Positions 37,201 to 49,000 of a stretch of 64,000 bases of DNA are shown here, one piece after another. This DNA is from Oxyruncus cristatus. Lineage: Eukaryota > Chordata > Aves > Passeriformes > Cotingidae. The first letter of the stretch is position 1. Each line of letters begins with the position of its first letter. The notes below the pieces were generated by a model. That model saw only the letters and a list, made by a program, of their open reading frames with translations. It had not been told where the DNA came from and searched no databases. The translations under genes were made by a program, and so were the position numbers. The stretch lies in NCBI GenBank assembly GCA_013399855.1, contig VXAY01004974.1:310001-374000 (forward strand), read 5' to 3'.

Positions 37201-40200
37201 TCCTGAGAAGAATAATCTGACATTACAGATTTGGCATACTCAGATGTACCTGTATCTAATTTAGTCTTGAATATTCATTCTCATATGCCTGATCTCTAAA
37301 AACATGGCAATTCTCCATGTTTTGCCCCTGCTTACCTGTTGCATTATGTGTGATTAAAAGTTTGCTATTCATGGTACTAAAAATGAAGCTGCAAATTCAA
37401 CATATTCACAATGGGAATAACACTTCATCCACGGAGACATCTTGGTTCTCAAGTGCTTTTATGTCCTATAATTAGAAGTTTGTGTATGTTTTCATATATA
37501 TAAATACATGGGTGTATTTACATGCATATATATACATGCAAATGTACCCACATATAACAATTTTTGGTTTTGTCTATGATGGTATGACCTTAAACATTCA
37601 TGCTTCTTGAACAGCATTCATAGAGATGTCCTTAATATTACAATGTGAGTAGTTCCATTGACTTCAAAGAAGTTATGCCAGTTCGCTGGAGTATGAATAT
37701 ATACATTGGATATTGTTATTACCAAAGGTAAAGTGACCAACTGCTAGTCATCGTTTCTGTATCTTTTCGCTATACTTAATTCTATTTCTTAGAAGTGAAA
37801 ATATCAAATAAATTTTCAGTTGAAAATTTTCAAGCATTTCTGAATAACTTTAGGGATCATCTTCTATTAAATTCAGATGAATTCTTCCACTTACCAACAG
37901 TTATTGTCCTAGAAATGTTTTATTAAGTAATAGATTTGCATTTCCTTAGATAATGGCTAGAAGGCCAAATCTTTGTCTTTTTGTTCTGTTTGGATTCACT
38001 TTGGGAACTTTTGCAAAAGCATGGTACTTTGACTGTTTCTTCAGGCATAATGGGAACAGACAAGCACTTCCATGGGTTGATTAAGGAACGAAACCAAGCT
38101 TTAGGTTCAGTTACCTGAGTTAAGCAGGTCAGTTTAAGATTGTTGCTTTTAGGTTTTTTACAGTTTGTTACAGTATCAGAGAATCAGATAATAATGTGAA
38201 GCATGAATGGGTGTGTGTGCAGCTCTACATTCGCTGATAACTGCATCACTGCACGGCATACCCTGATCCTGCTGGAAAGACTTTCAAAGGAGAACACCAG
38301 TACTGAAACCCCTCATTCACAAGCCTAGCCTGTATTTGTACAAGACAAGGAGATACCATCATATTCATTTATCCAAACTGCCTATGTATGCCATGCCACT
38401 TTCATTCCGCTTGTCACTGAAACTTGTAATTTCAGTGTCAAGCCCATAATATCTTTCAGAAGATACAGCGACACAGTTGCACAAAATAATTGCACATTTC
38501 TACAGAGAGGAACAAAAGAAGATACTAAACCTTTTTTGGAGTGCTGGAGCAGATGTTGTCTGGATCCAACACCAGAATCCCCAGGGAAAAAAGTAATCTC
38601 CTCTGAAGTAAGTGTGCATCTGCCTGCTGCTTCTCTTGCTATGATGGATAGTTACAGGAAACAAACTGACTCAGCAATGATACAATGATTCTCACTCCCT
38701 TCTCTACTCCTGCTACTTCCTCCTGTTTAGAATTAGTAGATGGATACTCCGATTAAAACCTACTGTTTGGATACAAACTATAACACTGATTAAATGGATT
38801 GTTTTGCCAAGGGAGATGTAGCTGAATTGCCCATTTTTCATTCAAATGTTCAAGCCCAGAGAAGTAGCTTGCAGCTCTAAATATATTGAATCACCATTAA
38901 CCCAATGAAGAGGGTAGGAACACAGATATACACCTCTTATTACACGAGCAGAGTTTCTTGCCTGATAATATGAACAATTAAATGGCGATGCTTATTTAGA
39001 TCCTTTTAAAATTAGTTTTAAGTCCATATGACAAGGTGTTGATTAAACTTGCAACAGCAAGAATTCAAGGTACCCATGGTAAATTATTTGTCCAGGTCTG
39101 GAAAGGTTCCACTGAACAAATGCATGAATAATCAGTTGAAAAAGAAAAGGCCGAGAGACTCATCAGAAATCAGGCTCACCAAAGTTATTAGTTGTTCACA
39201 GTTGAAAAGAAGCCACTTCCCAGAGGAATCAGTAATTGAACTCTGTTCATTCCACTCTGGTGGAAAATGGTCATGACTTAGGAGTAAAGCAATAAGCTTT
39301 GAGAACAGAAGAAAATGCACATACAGTTTAAGAGTGTTGAGTTTTGCTATTTGGAATACATATGGGAAGGAATTGCTTTGAAAATATGATAGAATATCTC
39401 AATTTTATATTTGTAGCTCTGTTTATTTCAGTTTTTGGTTTGGGTTTCTTTAGTACATAACAACTTACAATACAGTAAAAGAGAATTAAACTGATGTATT
39501 TGTGTTTATTAGTCATGAGGTTTTAATGTAACCCTCCAGATTTATAACAGCTTTTAAATGGATTCATAGAGTTTTAAGGCTAAAAGAAATGGTTATGATT
39601 ATGTAATTTGACCATAGACCATTTCCCCTGGTGATTCCTCATTGATTCTGATGACCTGTGGCTGAACTACAGTAAATTTTATAGAAAGATAGTTGTAACA
39701 GAATATGAATAATTTTCACATTTTATATTTCATATTATAATCTCTAAGAACCTTGTATTTTTTTTTTTTATGCCAGAATATTTCCATTGTCTACTGCTGA
39801 ATATTTAAATACACATAAGAGTTCAAGGCTTACTTCATAATTTGTTGGTTTATTCGTTTATAGATGTTGCAGTTCCTAATACACATTAGTAAATAACTTG
39901 CCCAAACAGAAACAAATCTAGGACAAAAGTGATAACAAAACCCTTTATGTATATTGACTCTGGTCCCACCCACTCACTTTCCTCGAAGTACTACCTCCAT
40001 TACAGTTTTTGAATGAGTGTGGTGTTTTCTGACACTTTTTAGGAGATTTGAATGGGCAAACTATCTGAAAGGAAATCTCTCTTAAAATAGCATAATACAA
40101 AAGCATAAACATACCTTCCTCATATTAAAGAGTATATGGTATAGAAACCCATGGGCTTTTATAAGTGCTCAAGGAAAGCAATTAATGTAATAGACAAACA

Positions 40201-42535
40201 TAAGCTAAATTTACTTGTGTGAAAATTGTGTAGCAGTAATTTATCCAGCAATGTTTGAAACTGAGTGTCTCACGCTTCCATTAATTTTGTGCTGAGGATA
40301 TCAAATAAGAAGCCTTAGAAATGAGTACAGTTGACTTTGTCAAAGATACAGGAAATGGGGAAAATGGAATTCCAATTGTCAAGATTTTGGTGGGAAAGCA
40401 TTTCATTAAAATTATAGTGTTCAAATTAAAGAAATACTACTTAGAGTGAAGTGAAAAATATGACAATTGTGGAAAGTGGTATTCTCTTTAAGGATGGAGT
40501 TTTAAGAAAGAATTACAGTCATGAAAACATGTTATTGCTCTCTACGTAACTGAGAAGAAATAAAATTTCACATGAAATAAAACTGTGATAATTGACAGTA
40601 CCCCATTAAGTGTGAATTTAATGTTACACTCTTGAGTCATTGCTAATTGTTGGGTTTTTTTCTTTTGTATATGTATCATCTCCCCAAAACTTATCACTAT
40701 TACTAGTAATATATAATGCCACCAGTTTCATATGTAACTATTTATATGGAACATGAAGGAATGCTCTTATTTTATGAATGAAGTGCCCAGTAGTGTGGAG
40801 ATTCTAGAAAGCAACAGTGGTGACGAACAATTTTGGTTTTGACATTGCTTTGGACTCTTAGGAAGGTCAGAGGTTAAGGATAAGTTCTGTTCAAGACAGG
40901 AAGAGAATATTAGCATATATGTTGGAGCCATTTTGTCCTCCTATGTGTGGCTTAAAGATAAAGAACCTGCACCTACAAGAGGCAGTAAAAGTCTTTTGTA
41001 AGATCAGGCCTGTATTTCTTGACCTCAAAGACTATGATTGCAGTCTCAAATCTTCTTCAGGTGTGTGTCCATGTGTTTGTGTGTAAATATTCACAGAAAA
41101 TGCAACTGCAAAAAATAGTTACATTGATTTAGTAGGGAAAGCCATGTACAAAATGACCATTACTCATTGGGCAGTTATCCTCCAACACTGAGGAGGAAGA
41201 ATGTTACTTGCATCTTCAAAAATGAGTTTACCATTTCTGCCTCACTTAGAAATCATTACATGTTGTGATGAAACAGAAGTAATTCCTTCCCCCTCCACCA
41301 TAAGTAGTGAAAAGAGAAATTTCACAAAGTAAAGCTTTTTGTAAAGCCTTATGATCTCAGTGCTGTGGATGTACACTAAGCTGTGAAATGTGTGTTTATT
41401 GCTTGAAGCAAAGCCTATTGCAAACTGCATTTTCTTCTGAAGTAATTTTAAGTGAATGAATGAATGCAGAGATCCTGGCACATTTTCCACTGGTATGAAA
41501 GGGAAGGAAATGCATGGTTTAATTGTTTATTACCAAATGCTTTCTGGTATGCTGGCTGCTCATAGGGATTGTCATTTGCTTTCTTTTGACGAGGCAGCTA
41601 ATTAACTAAACTTTCTATAAATATTTATTGGTGTTTGAGTTATATGTGAAATTCAACTCAATCCAAAGGTAATTTTTAAAACTGTGAAGGCTTCGGGTCT
41701 TAAATGTAAACTGAGCATCAGAGATTAGCACACAGTGTGTGCTAATCCCACACTGATTGGAAGCTGTAAATTTTCGTTTCAGCACCACTGGGTCAGTTTG
41801 AGTTCAGTTACGCTGCAGAATGGAGTAGTTTACATGTTGCATTACCACTGCATGCTAACTCATTCTTTCAGTACTGAAGAATTGATTAACAGATGTAATT
41901 TGTAGAGATAGAATTTCAACAAATATGAAAGTCCTGTTCTATTGACAAGATAGAAATAGCATTTTGGGGAAAGTATTTAAGCAACTAAATTGAGATAATT
42001 ATAATTTTAATATATATTTTACATTTAAATATTATTAATATTTTAATACTAAGTAGTAGTAATTTAATTTTAATAAGACATTTCAAGAATTTGTGACTTC
42101 TAATAACATGCTTTTTAAGTGTTAGTTTGAAGTTCAAAAGCCCCCTGGTTACCTGTATGTAACTGAAAATAGATTTTAACCACTATTTATGATTTCAAAA
42201 AGATATCTATTAAATTTATTTTCAAAATGCTATTTTCATTTTAATGACACGATCTGTAGCAAATTTAAAAATTCATGCAAGAAAGACAAATCACTTTCTC
42301 AGACTAAAAATGCATCACTAGTGATGCATCATTGTCTTTTATACCTTCGTCATCATATGTCATAACACTAATACACAGTTTGTGCTCTACTCAGAGGGTT
42401 TAGTAAACTTTATTTTTCAGTGATTTATGACTATTGCTCTTTTTTGCATGATTCTGCAGAAGAAAGAACCTCCATTGTAATTTAGATCATGTCTTCAGTA
42501 CCAGGAACAAGTTCATATGTAAATAGAAGCTTAAG
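25201..42535. other. AT-rich non-coding region
   Basis: No supported gene in 17 kb. Items seen: an AAC/AAT-rich imperfect repeat near 25230-25290, a 22-bp exact tandem duplication at 33255-33298, a 14-bp-stem hairpin at 34501-34536, a palindromic CRE (TGACGTCA, 35291-35298), TA/CA-rich imperfect repeats near 37490-37560, a 14-bp-stem hairpin at 38409-38443, a 25-bp inverted repeat at 41723-41747, an AT-only patch at about 42000-42075 and a 20-bp palindrome at 42310-42329. The 110-codon minus frame at 31388-31720 has no recognisable domain. Confidence 0.6.
33255..33298 (+). repeat. 22-bp exact tandem duplication
   Basis: Two adjacent identical 22-bp units (33255-33276 and 33277-33298) are followed by a partial, diverging third copy to about 33308. 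It is likely a recent slippage duplication. Confidence 0.9.
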
Positions 42536-43524
42536 GCTGAGCTCGGAGAGTGCGGATCAGAACTACTGAGTGTATCTGGGGGGCAATAACTAACAGCGTA
42601 TCCCAGGGGTCAATAGAGGGCAAATACTATTGAATGGCCTTATTAATGGTTTGGATTGTGAAGCAGAGTGTACCCTCAGCAAGTTTGCTGATGACATCAG
42701 ACTGGGAGGAGTGGCTGATACACCAGAGGGTTGCGCTGCCATCCAGAAGGACCTCAACAGGCCAGAGGAATGGGCCTACAGGAACCTCATGAAGTTCAAG
42801 ACAAGGAAATCTAAGGTCCTGCACCTGGTGGGAATAACCCCATGCACCAGCACATGCTGAGGACTGACCAGCTGGAAACAGCTTTGAAGAAAAACAGGGG
42901 ATCCTGGTGGACACCAAGTTGAGCATGAGCAGCCATGTGCCCTTGCAGCAAAGATGGCCAGTGTTATCTTGGGCATTAAAAGGTGTGTCACCACCTATCA
43001 GGGAGGTGTTCCTTTCCCTCTACTCAGCGCTGGTGAGGCCACACCTGGAGTGCTTTGTCCAGTTCTGGGCTCCCCACTAGAGGAGAGACATGGACATAGT
43101 GGAGAGAGTCTAGCAAAGAGCCACTGAGATGATTGTGGAACTGAAGAAAAGGCTGAGAGAACAGGGGATGTTTAGCCTAGAGAAAAGAGGGATTGGGGGG
43201 ATTTCAGCAGGTTACATAAATATTTGAAGGGAAGGTGTAAAGATGGAGCCAGGCTTATTTTGGTGGTGTCCAGTGATACGACAAGAAACGGTGTGCACAA
43301 CAAGAGCCAAGGAGACAGGGAGACAGGAGGTTTTGTTTGAATGTGTGAGTGAGGGTGTGTTGAGACAGGTTGCCCAGGGCGGTTGTGGAGTTTCCCTCCT
43401 TGGAGATACTCAAAAGCTGTCAGGACTCTGTTTGGGCAGCCTGCTCTAGGTGATTATGCTTGAACAGGGGGCTTGGACAAGATGATCTCCAGACATCCCT
43501 TCCAACTTCAATCATTCTGCGTGA
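42536..43524 (+). mobile_element. CR1 LINE, 5'-truncated
   Basis: This is about 1 kb of a CR1 non-LTR retrotransposon in plus orientation. The first part encodes the end of the reverse-transcriptase palm: ECTLSKFADDIRLGG, with the FADD catalytic motif at 42684-42695, followed by the family's W-A-RNLMKF and KVLHL blocks. The rest is C-terminal ORF2 and 3' UTR, including the TGGTGAGGCCACACCTGGAG and TTGCCCAGGGCGGTTGTGG words typical of the family. It ends near ATTCTGCGTG, a decayed form of the CR1 terminal ATTCTRTG repeat. Frames are broken by stops and indels, so it is inactive. The usual full element is about 4.5 kb, so most of the 5' side is missing. Confidence 0.95.
42684..42695 (+). other. 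CR1 RT FADD active-site motif
   Basis: Four codons, Phe-Ala-Asp-Asp, correspond to the YXDD box of reverse transcriptases, embedded in the CR1 context SKFADDIRLGG. It is part of a dead element. Confidence 0.9.
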
Positions 43525-45611
43525 GAATGAAACCTCCGAAAGGTTTTATTTAGTAACTAAACAAAATAAAAGCCCTCACTGCCAAAAATGAGGGTAACTT
43601 TGATGAATCACTATTATGTTGCTTTACCAAGTGTTCTGGCAGAATAATGTCCATTGAATATGATGTGTTCTGAATATTCCCTGGCTTTAATTTATAGGAA
43701 AGTCAGCAGAGGAATTACAGAAAACAGAGCTAGAAATTACACCTTGGTAGAATTTCATCACTGTGATAGCAGTCTCCCTCAGTCAAGGATTTAGTACTCA
43801 GCATCAGGAAGCATTTTTAGCAAGATAAATATTTACAAAGCAATCTCCATTACTGCAAAGGATGAACAATGCCAACCGAAAACCATGTGTACCCTTTTCC
43901 TGGCTCATGACTATGGTTAAACTTCTGTCTGCTGCTGTTTGAACTGCTTGAAGACAGCCAACCACACCCATTCTGGTTAAGAAAATACATTGAAGAAAAA
44001 TATTTCCAACTTTTCTGTCCTATTTGGAAGCTGGCAGAGATGTTGTACTTAGACGCAGAGAACTTCATAAAAATCAGCCTTATTTTAATTCTTCCTGACT
44101 GGTTCTCAGTTTAGAGAACCTGGAGGCCAGATGCTGCAGGGAGGATAGACTTCCTGGCAACAACCCAACTTTATAAAAAAGGGAAATGCTCTGCAGAGAA
44201 TGCAAAGCTGGCTTTCCAAAGTTTAGAATAATTTCATCGATTTGCAGCTAAAGCATGACCAGTGATAGTTACCATGTACTTCTATTACAGCAAATGAAAT
44301 AGATAATAGTAGTCAGCTGAAATATTCTTATTCCAAACTGTGAATAACCAGAAGAATAAAAAGTCTGCAGCTTGGAGGAGGAACATGTAGGGAACTACGT
44401 GCTGCTAGATATTGGCTGACTCACTGATATGAAGGCTAGTGATAGGTTCCCTTTAATATCTTGTCTTGCTTTACGGTTATGAGGATCTATAATTTCACTA
44501 GGGTGAGTCATACTTCTGAGGACCAGTCACTTTAACACAGTGTTGAGAGGTGGTAGAGGCAGAAATATACCAGTAGAGATGGTGAGAGGTGGCTAAGTGT
44601 CTTTGTGTGAGTGTTACCTTAGGCTTTCAGGAAAAAAAGCCAGTTTAGCTGTGGCACATGAAGTAATTTGAAGATCTTTTCAATTAAAATAAAATGTAAA
44701 AACCATCAATTTATACAACCCACCAAAATATACAGAACTGCTTCATTATTTTGAGGGATTTTCCAGGACAAATTCATGATTTTACAACTACGGCAAGTCC
44801 TTCTCAGATAAATTTTCCTTCACATACACGGTTCATGATGAAAATTTGTAAAAAAATATAGTTTAACACAGTTTAATGGATGTTATTCAAATAATAATAG
44901 GCAAACAAGCATACATAAAGAACACTTCAATAATCTAACTGAACTCTTCTATAGCTATGACTGAATCTGTTAACCTTCACATTAGAACAAAAGGTGTCAA
45001 AACAAGTGATGAAACTGATGGAAGAAAAAATTGTTTTCTCTTTTTTAGCCCCATGTCAGAACTTTGAACTTACTTCCTTTAATCGAAGACCCTAAAAAGC
45101 TACTTATAACACAGGTCTTTATGTAACTGGTGAAAGACACAACTATCAGTTCTGCTCTGATATAATTTAGAAAGATAGATCACTTAGTATATGTGATAAA
45201 ATTGATCTAGTAATGTTTCTGAGAAATGCAGAGATTATATAGGTTTCTTTGTGACCCAACACTTGAGTTTCTCCAAATCTCACTGCTGTTACATTAGCAA
45301 TCACAGTTTTCCTTTCTCCCTTCCTTCACATAGCCTCACACAGAACTGAGAAAAGCTTATGTAGAACAGACATCTGCAGAGCTTTGATTTCTACAGCTTA
45401 AAATAGAATCTTTTGACTTGTCAGAAGGTACAGATTTGGGAGCTGTGATATTGTTCCACCAAGTGTATGTGTGCATACACTGTCTATATACTGTCTCTAT
45501 ATTCACATGGTGATAGGAGAAGAATGCTTCCATCTCATCTGCTTAATAAGAGCTCATTCTTACTTTTTCTAAATATATTGCCATTTCTTCTTCGTTGTTT
45601 TGCATCTCTCT
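43525..45611. other. Non-coding region between CR1 copies
   Basis: AT-rich sequence with no supported gene, microsatellite or recognisable element. A small palindrome (AGTGTATG-4-CATACACT, 45462-45481) lies shortly before the next CR1. Confidence 0.6.
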
Positions 45612-46004
45612 TATGAGGAAAGGATGAGAGAGCTGGGCCTGGTTAGCCTGGAGAAGAGACTACTGAGAGGGGATCTTACCAGTGCATACAAATATCTCCA
45701 GGGCAAGTGTCAAGAGGGACCAGGCCCTTTTTAGTGGTGCCCAGCAACAGGGCGGGGGGCAACAGGCACAAACTAACACAGGAAGTTCCATCTAAATATG
45801 AGGAAAACCTTCTTTACTTTGAGGGTGATGGGGAACTGGATTAGGCTACCCAGGGAGGCTGTGGAGTCTTCTTCTCTGGAGATACTCAAAACCCACCTGG
45901 ACACGATCCTGTGCAACCTGCTCTAGATGAACCTGCTTTAGCAGGGGAGTTGGTCCAGGTGATCTCCAAAGGTCACTTCCAACAGCAACCGTTCTGGGAT
46001 TCTG
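45612..46004 (+). mobile_element. CR1 LINE 3' fragment
   Basis: This is a 393-bp CR1 3' end in plus orientation. It begins with the GAGAGAGCTGGGCCTG and AGCCTGGAGAAGAG words of the C-terminal ORF2 region, continues through the CCAGGGAGGCTGTGGAGTC block and ends with TTCTGGGATTCTG, the CR1 terminal repeat. It is 5'-truncated, as most CR1 insertions are. It shares its 3' portion with the copy at 42.5 kb but differs in many bases, so it is an independent insertion. Confidence 0.95.
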
Positions 46005-49000
46005 TTTTCTTCAGGAACTTTGCTCTCTCCTGTTTGTTGTTCCTAAAATTCAGTCAAAGAACAGTTTCATTAGACAGTGATGGCAATAGGAATGACACAG
46101 GCAATGGTTGTTAGCTGGCATAGCTGTAACTGAGATTTTTCACTTTTTGCTCCTTCAGGAAGCCTGGAAGGGGAGGCTTCAGTGTTGTGGGTAAGCTGAG
46201 AGTCCACAGACCACTTTTACATGTTCAAAATGTCCTGGTTTGGGGGGAGCATTCTACTTTGTTTTCTGTGAAGACAGACTGTCAACAAGCACAGGGAAAG
46301 TTCATGTGGCCCAGCCTTTTCATAGTGCGTAGGCTTCAGATCTCTTGTTTTACTTGGAGAGTCCGACTTGTAGCTTCCTACTAATCTTGCAAATTCTACT
46401 GATGTGCTTGTCTATTTGGTACTTTTAAAATACATCAGCAGTGTCAGCTTGACCCTTACCAGGAAGAAAAGCACTCTCCATTTGATGTATTTATCATAGA
46501 GACAAATGCTTAAATAATTACTCAATGACAACATTAGCATCTACATTTCATTTAGTCTTTTTTTAATCCATGACATTTACTTCCTGGCAAGAAATGAGGT
46601 AAGTAGCATGTGGCCCAAATCAGAACAGACTTTACTAGCTACTTCAGTGGCTTTTAACCTGCAGATGCAGGACTGCTTTATCTTTCTATCAGAATTAATT
46701 AAATTAAAACAGTTGAGTTCTTTTCCTTTTTGTCTTTATTGGCTTAATAGTGTTTGGTTACTATCCTATTTTGTCAGATGATAATCATAAATCTTCAGTG
46801 TCTTCATTTGGCACCGTATGTTGGCAGGTTTCAGACACCATTTTAGCTCATTTCAAACACAATAATCACAGAGTAAGAACAAATTCAAGGAGAAATCAGC
46901 TGAAAATCTAGCATACTTATTGACTGCTCAAGTTCTTCATGCCCCTTAGGCACTTTTATAAGAAAAAAACTTTGAGCACTTGTAAAATTTCTATCTTTCC
47001 CACATATTGATTTAGAGCATTAGGCCAAGCTGAATTTCTATAACTGCTTCATGAAAGTAAAAGGCAGAGTGTCTTATCAAGTTTGGAAGAAATCCAACAA
47101 TTCTAAATACCAAAGTCTTCTTGGGACTTTTTATCATGTGTTAACTCTGTTATCTGGGTTGTTATCTTTATCCTACCTTTATGCTCAAAATGGAATCTAA
47201 TCAATAAAAAAACTGAATTCCAAGCTCATTTCTTTCCAGTGTCAGTAGACAGCTCAGCCGTGATTCATTGTCATATCCATCTTTCTTGCTATACCTGCAC
47301 AAGTTTACCAAATGCTCTCCTCTTAGAAAGCTTTTGTGAAAGGTAAATTTTAAAGACTCTACTGGAAATGAATAGGAGCTAGGAGTTTCAAGTTTTCAAA
47401 TATTCCACATTTATGACTCCTTCAGGTAAACCCCGCAGTTATTTACACCTCGCACTCAAAGATGGATTTCTTTCTTATTAAGTAAAAGGTCTGCATACAA
47501 ACACCCATCAAATTCAGTGACCACTGAGTTTCCCAGAAGAAAAGCTGTGCTTGGAGCTCTACAGACATAGACATTAAAATAATAATAAAAAACAGGCTGT
47601 TGCAATAAATAGTTTTCATTAGCACATCAAAGTACACTCTCCTTGCCTTGCTTTGAGTTTGACAAACAAGCACAATGTCAGGAGATCTGCCTTCTGCTTG
47701 GCTTATGTGGGTGGTTTAGTATCATCTTCCTGAGTTCCTGTCTATAAGAATTGCCTCAGAGGGGTTAATTAATTTTAATAAAAAGAAGTGAGATTTTTGG
47801 GTGGCATTCATAGAAGAACTGAAAATTATCAATACTATATTCTGGAATCTTGAAAACCCTTTTATATAGATTTTATTCTTAGTCTTTGCAGACAAAAATA
47901 TTTTCCTCCTAGGTACTTTTATGGGCTTCAGTATGTTTGAAACAGAGCATGAACAATTATGTGCAATAGGCAAAAGTTTGCATTTCAGACTTACGAATCT
48001 TAGTTGTGTCACTGATAATGTTGGTCTAACACTTGCCTCATTAAATGAGAAGAATTATTTTTTTTCTTCTGTTACTAGGTGATAACATAGGAGAGGATAT
48101 TTTTATGGAAACTTGAGTAAGACTCAGCGCAGGAGAGACATATAAAATGGCTACAGTGTAATAAAGAAGTGTTTGGGTTAATCCATTGCCATCCATCTTT
48201 ATTTTCTATTCCACTCCATCGCAACCACAAATACGAACTTGACAGATGTTAGTAAAAGGCTGGATGTAGTCCAGGCTACAATGGTTGCTGTGGATAGAAA
48301 GTTTAAAAATTTTGGCTCAAGGCTGCAAGGAGCTGAGGAAAAAAGAAAGAGGAAAAAGAAGAGAATTTGGGTTCAGTGGCTGATGGACAAAACATGAATT
48401 AAATTAGTGAACTGTAAAATAAATTCATATTGAGAATGCAAGGTTGATATAGCTTCATGAAAGCAAGAATGTGGTTAGCTTGATACCTGTTATTTGTTGT
48501 TATGGCTTATAATTTTGTTGAGAGATAAGTACTTTATCACTCATTTTACATTGTGTGGTGGGATTTTCTATGTTGGGATTGGTCAGCTGAAAAACAAAAG
48601 TATAGGATTAGTGACGTGGACAAGCGTTAGCACTGAGGGATAGAGTGTCATAATTCTCATGTAAATATGAGTCAAGAGTTCAAGTTTCAAAAATCGTATC
48701 TGAAAATCTGCTCTATGGTCCAATATTTCAGCTTAAGTAAGTGTTTGTGATTGTCAGAATGAGAATAAAAATTATGAGCTTGGAACACAACTCACTCTCT
48801 CTTGCCAAGTTAAGGGAAAGCATACTTCTTTCTTTCACCTCCCCAGTGCCACTGTTTTTCTTGGCTAAGGGCATGGAAAATATATCTACCTTAAGAATAC
48901 AGGAGTGTCTTTGTGACAGTTGATCTGTTCAGCTATCTTTAATAATGCTGTCTTTATTCACTACACTCCTTTCTCACCCATCATGTTGTTATGCTGAGTT

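Noticed and set aside
42000..42075. AT-only patch as a possible origin or matrix attachment site
   Set aside because: AT-richness alone is common in this window and no specific motif supports it.
43243..43449. Frame inside the CR1 3' region
   Set aside because: It lies in the 3' part of a decayed CR1 element and is not the CR1 reading frame.
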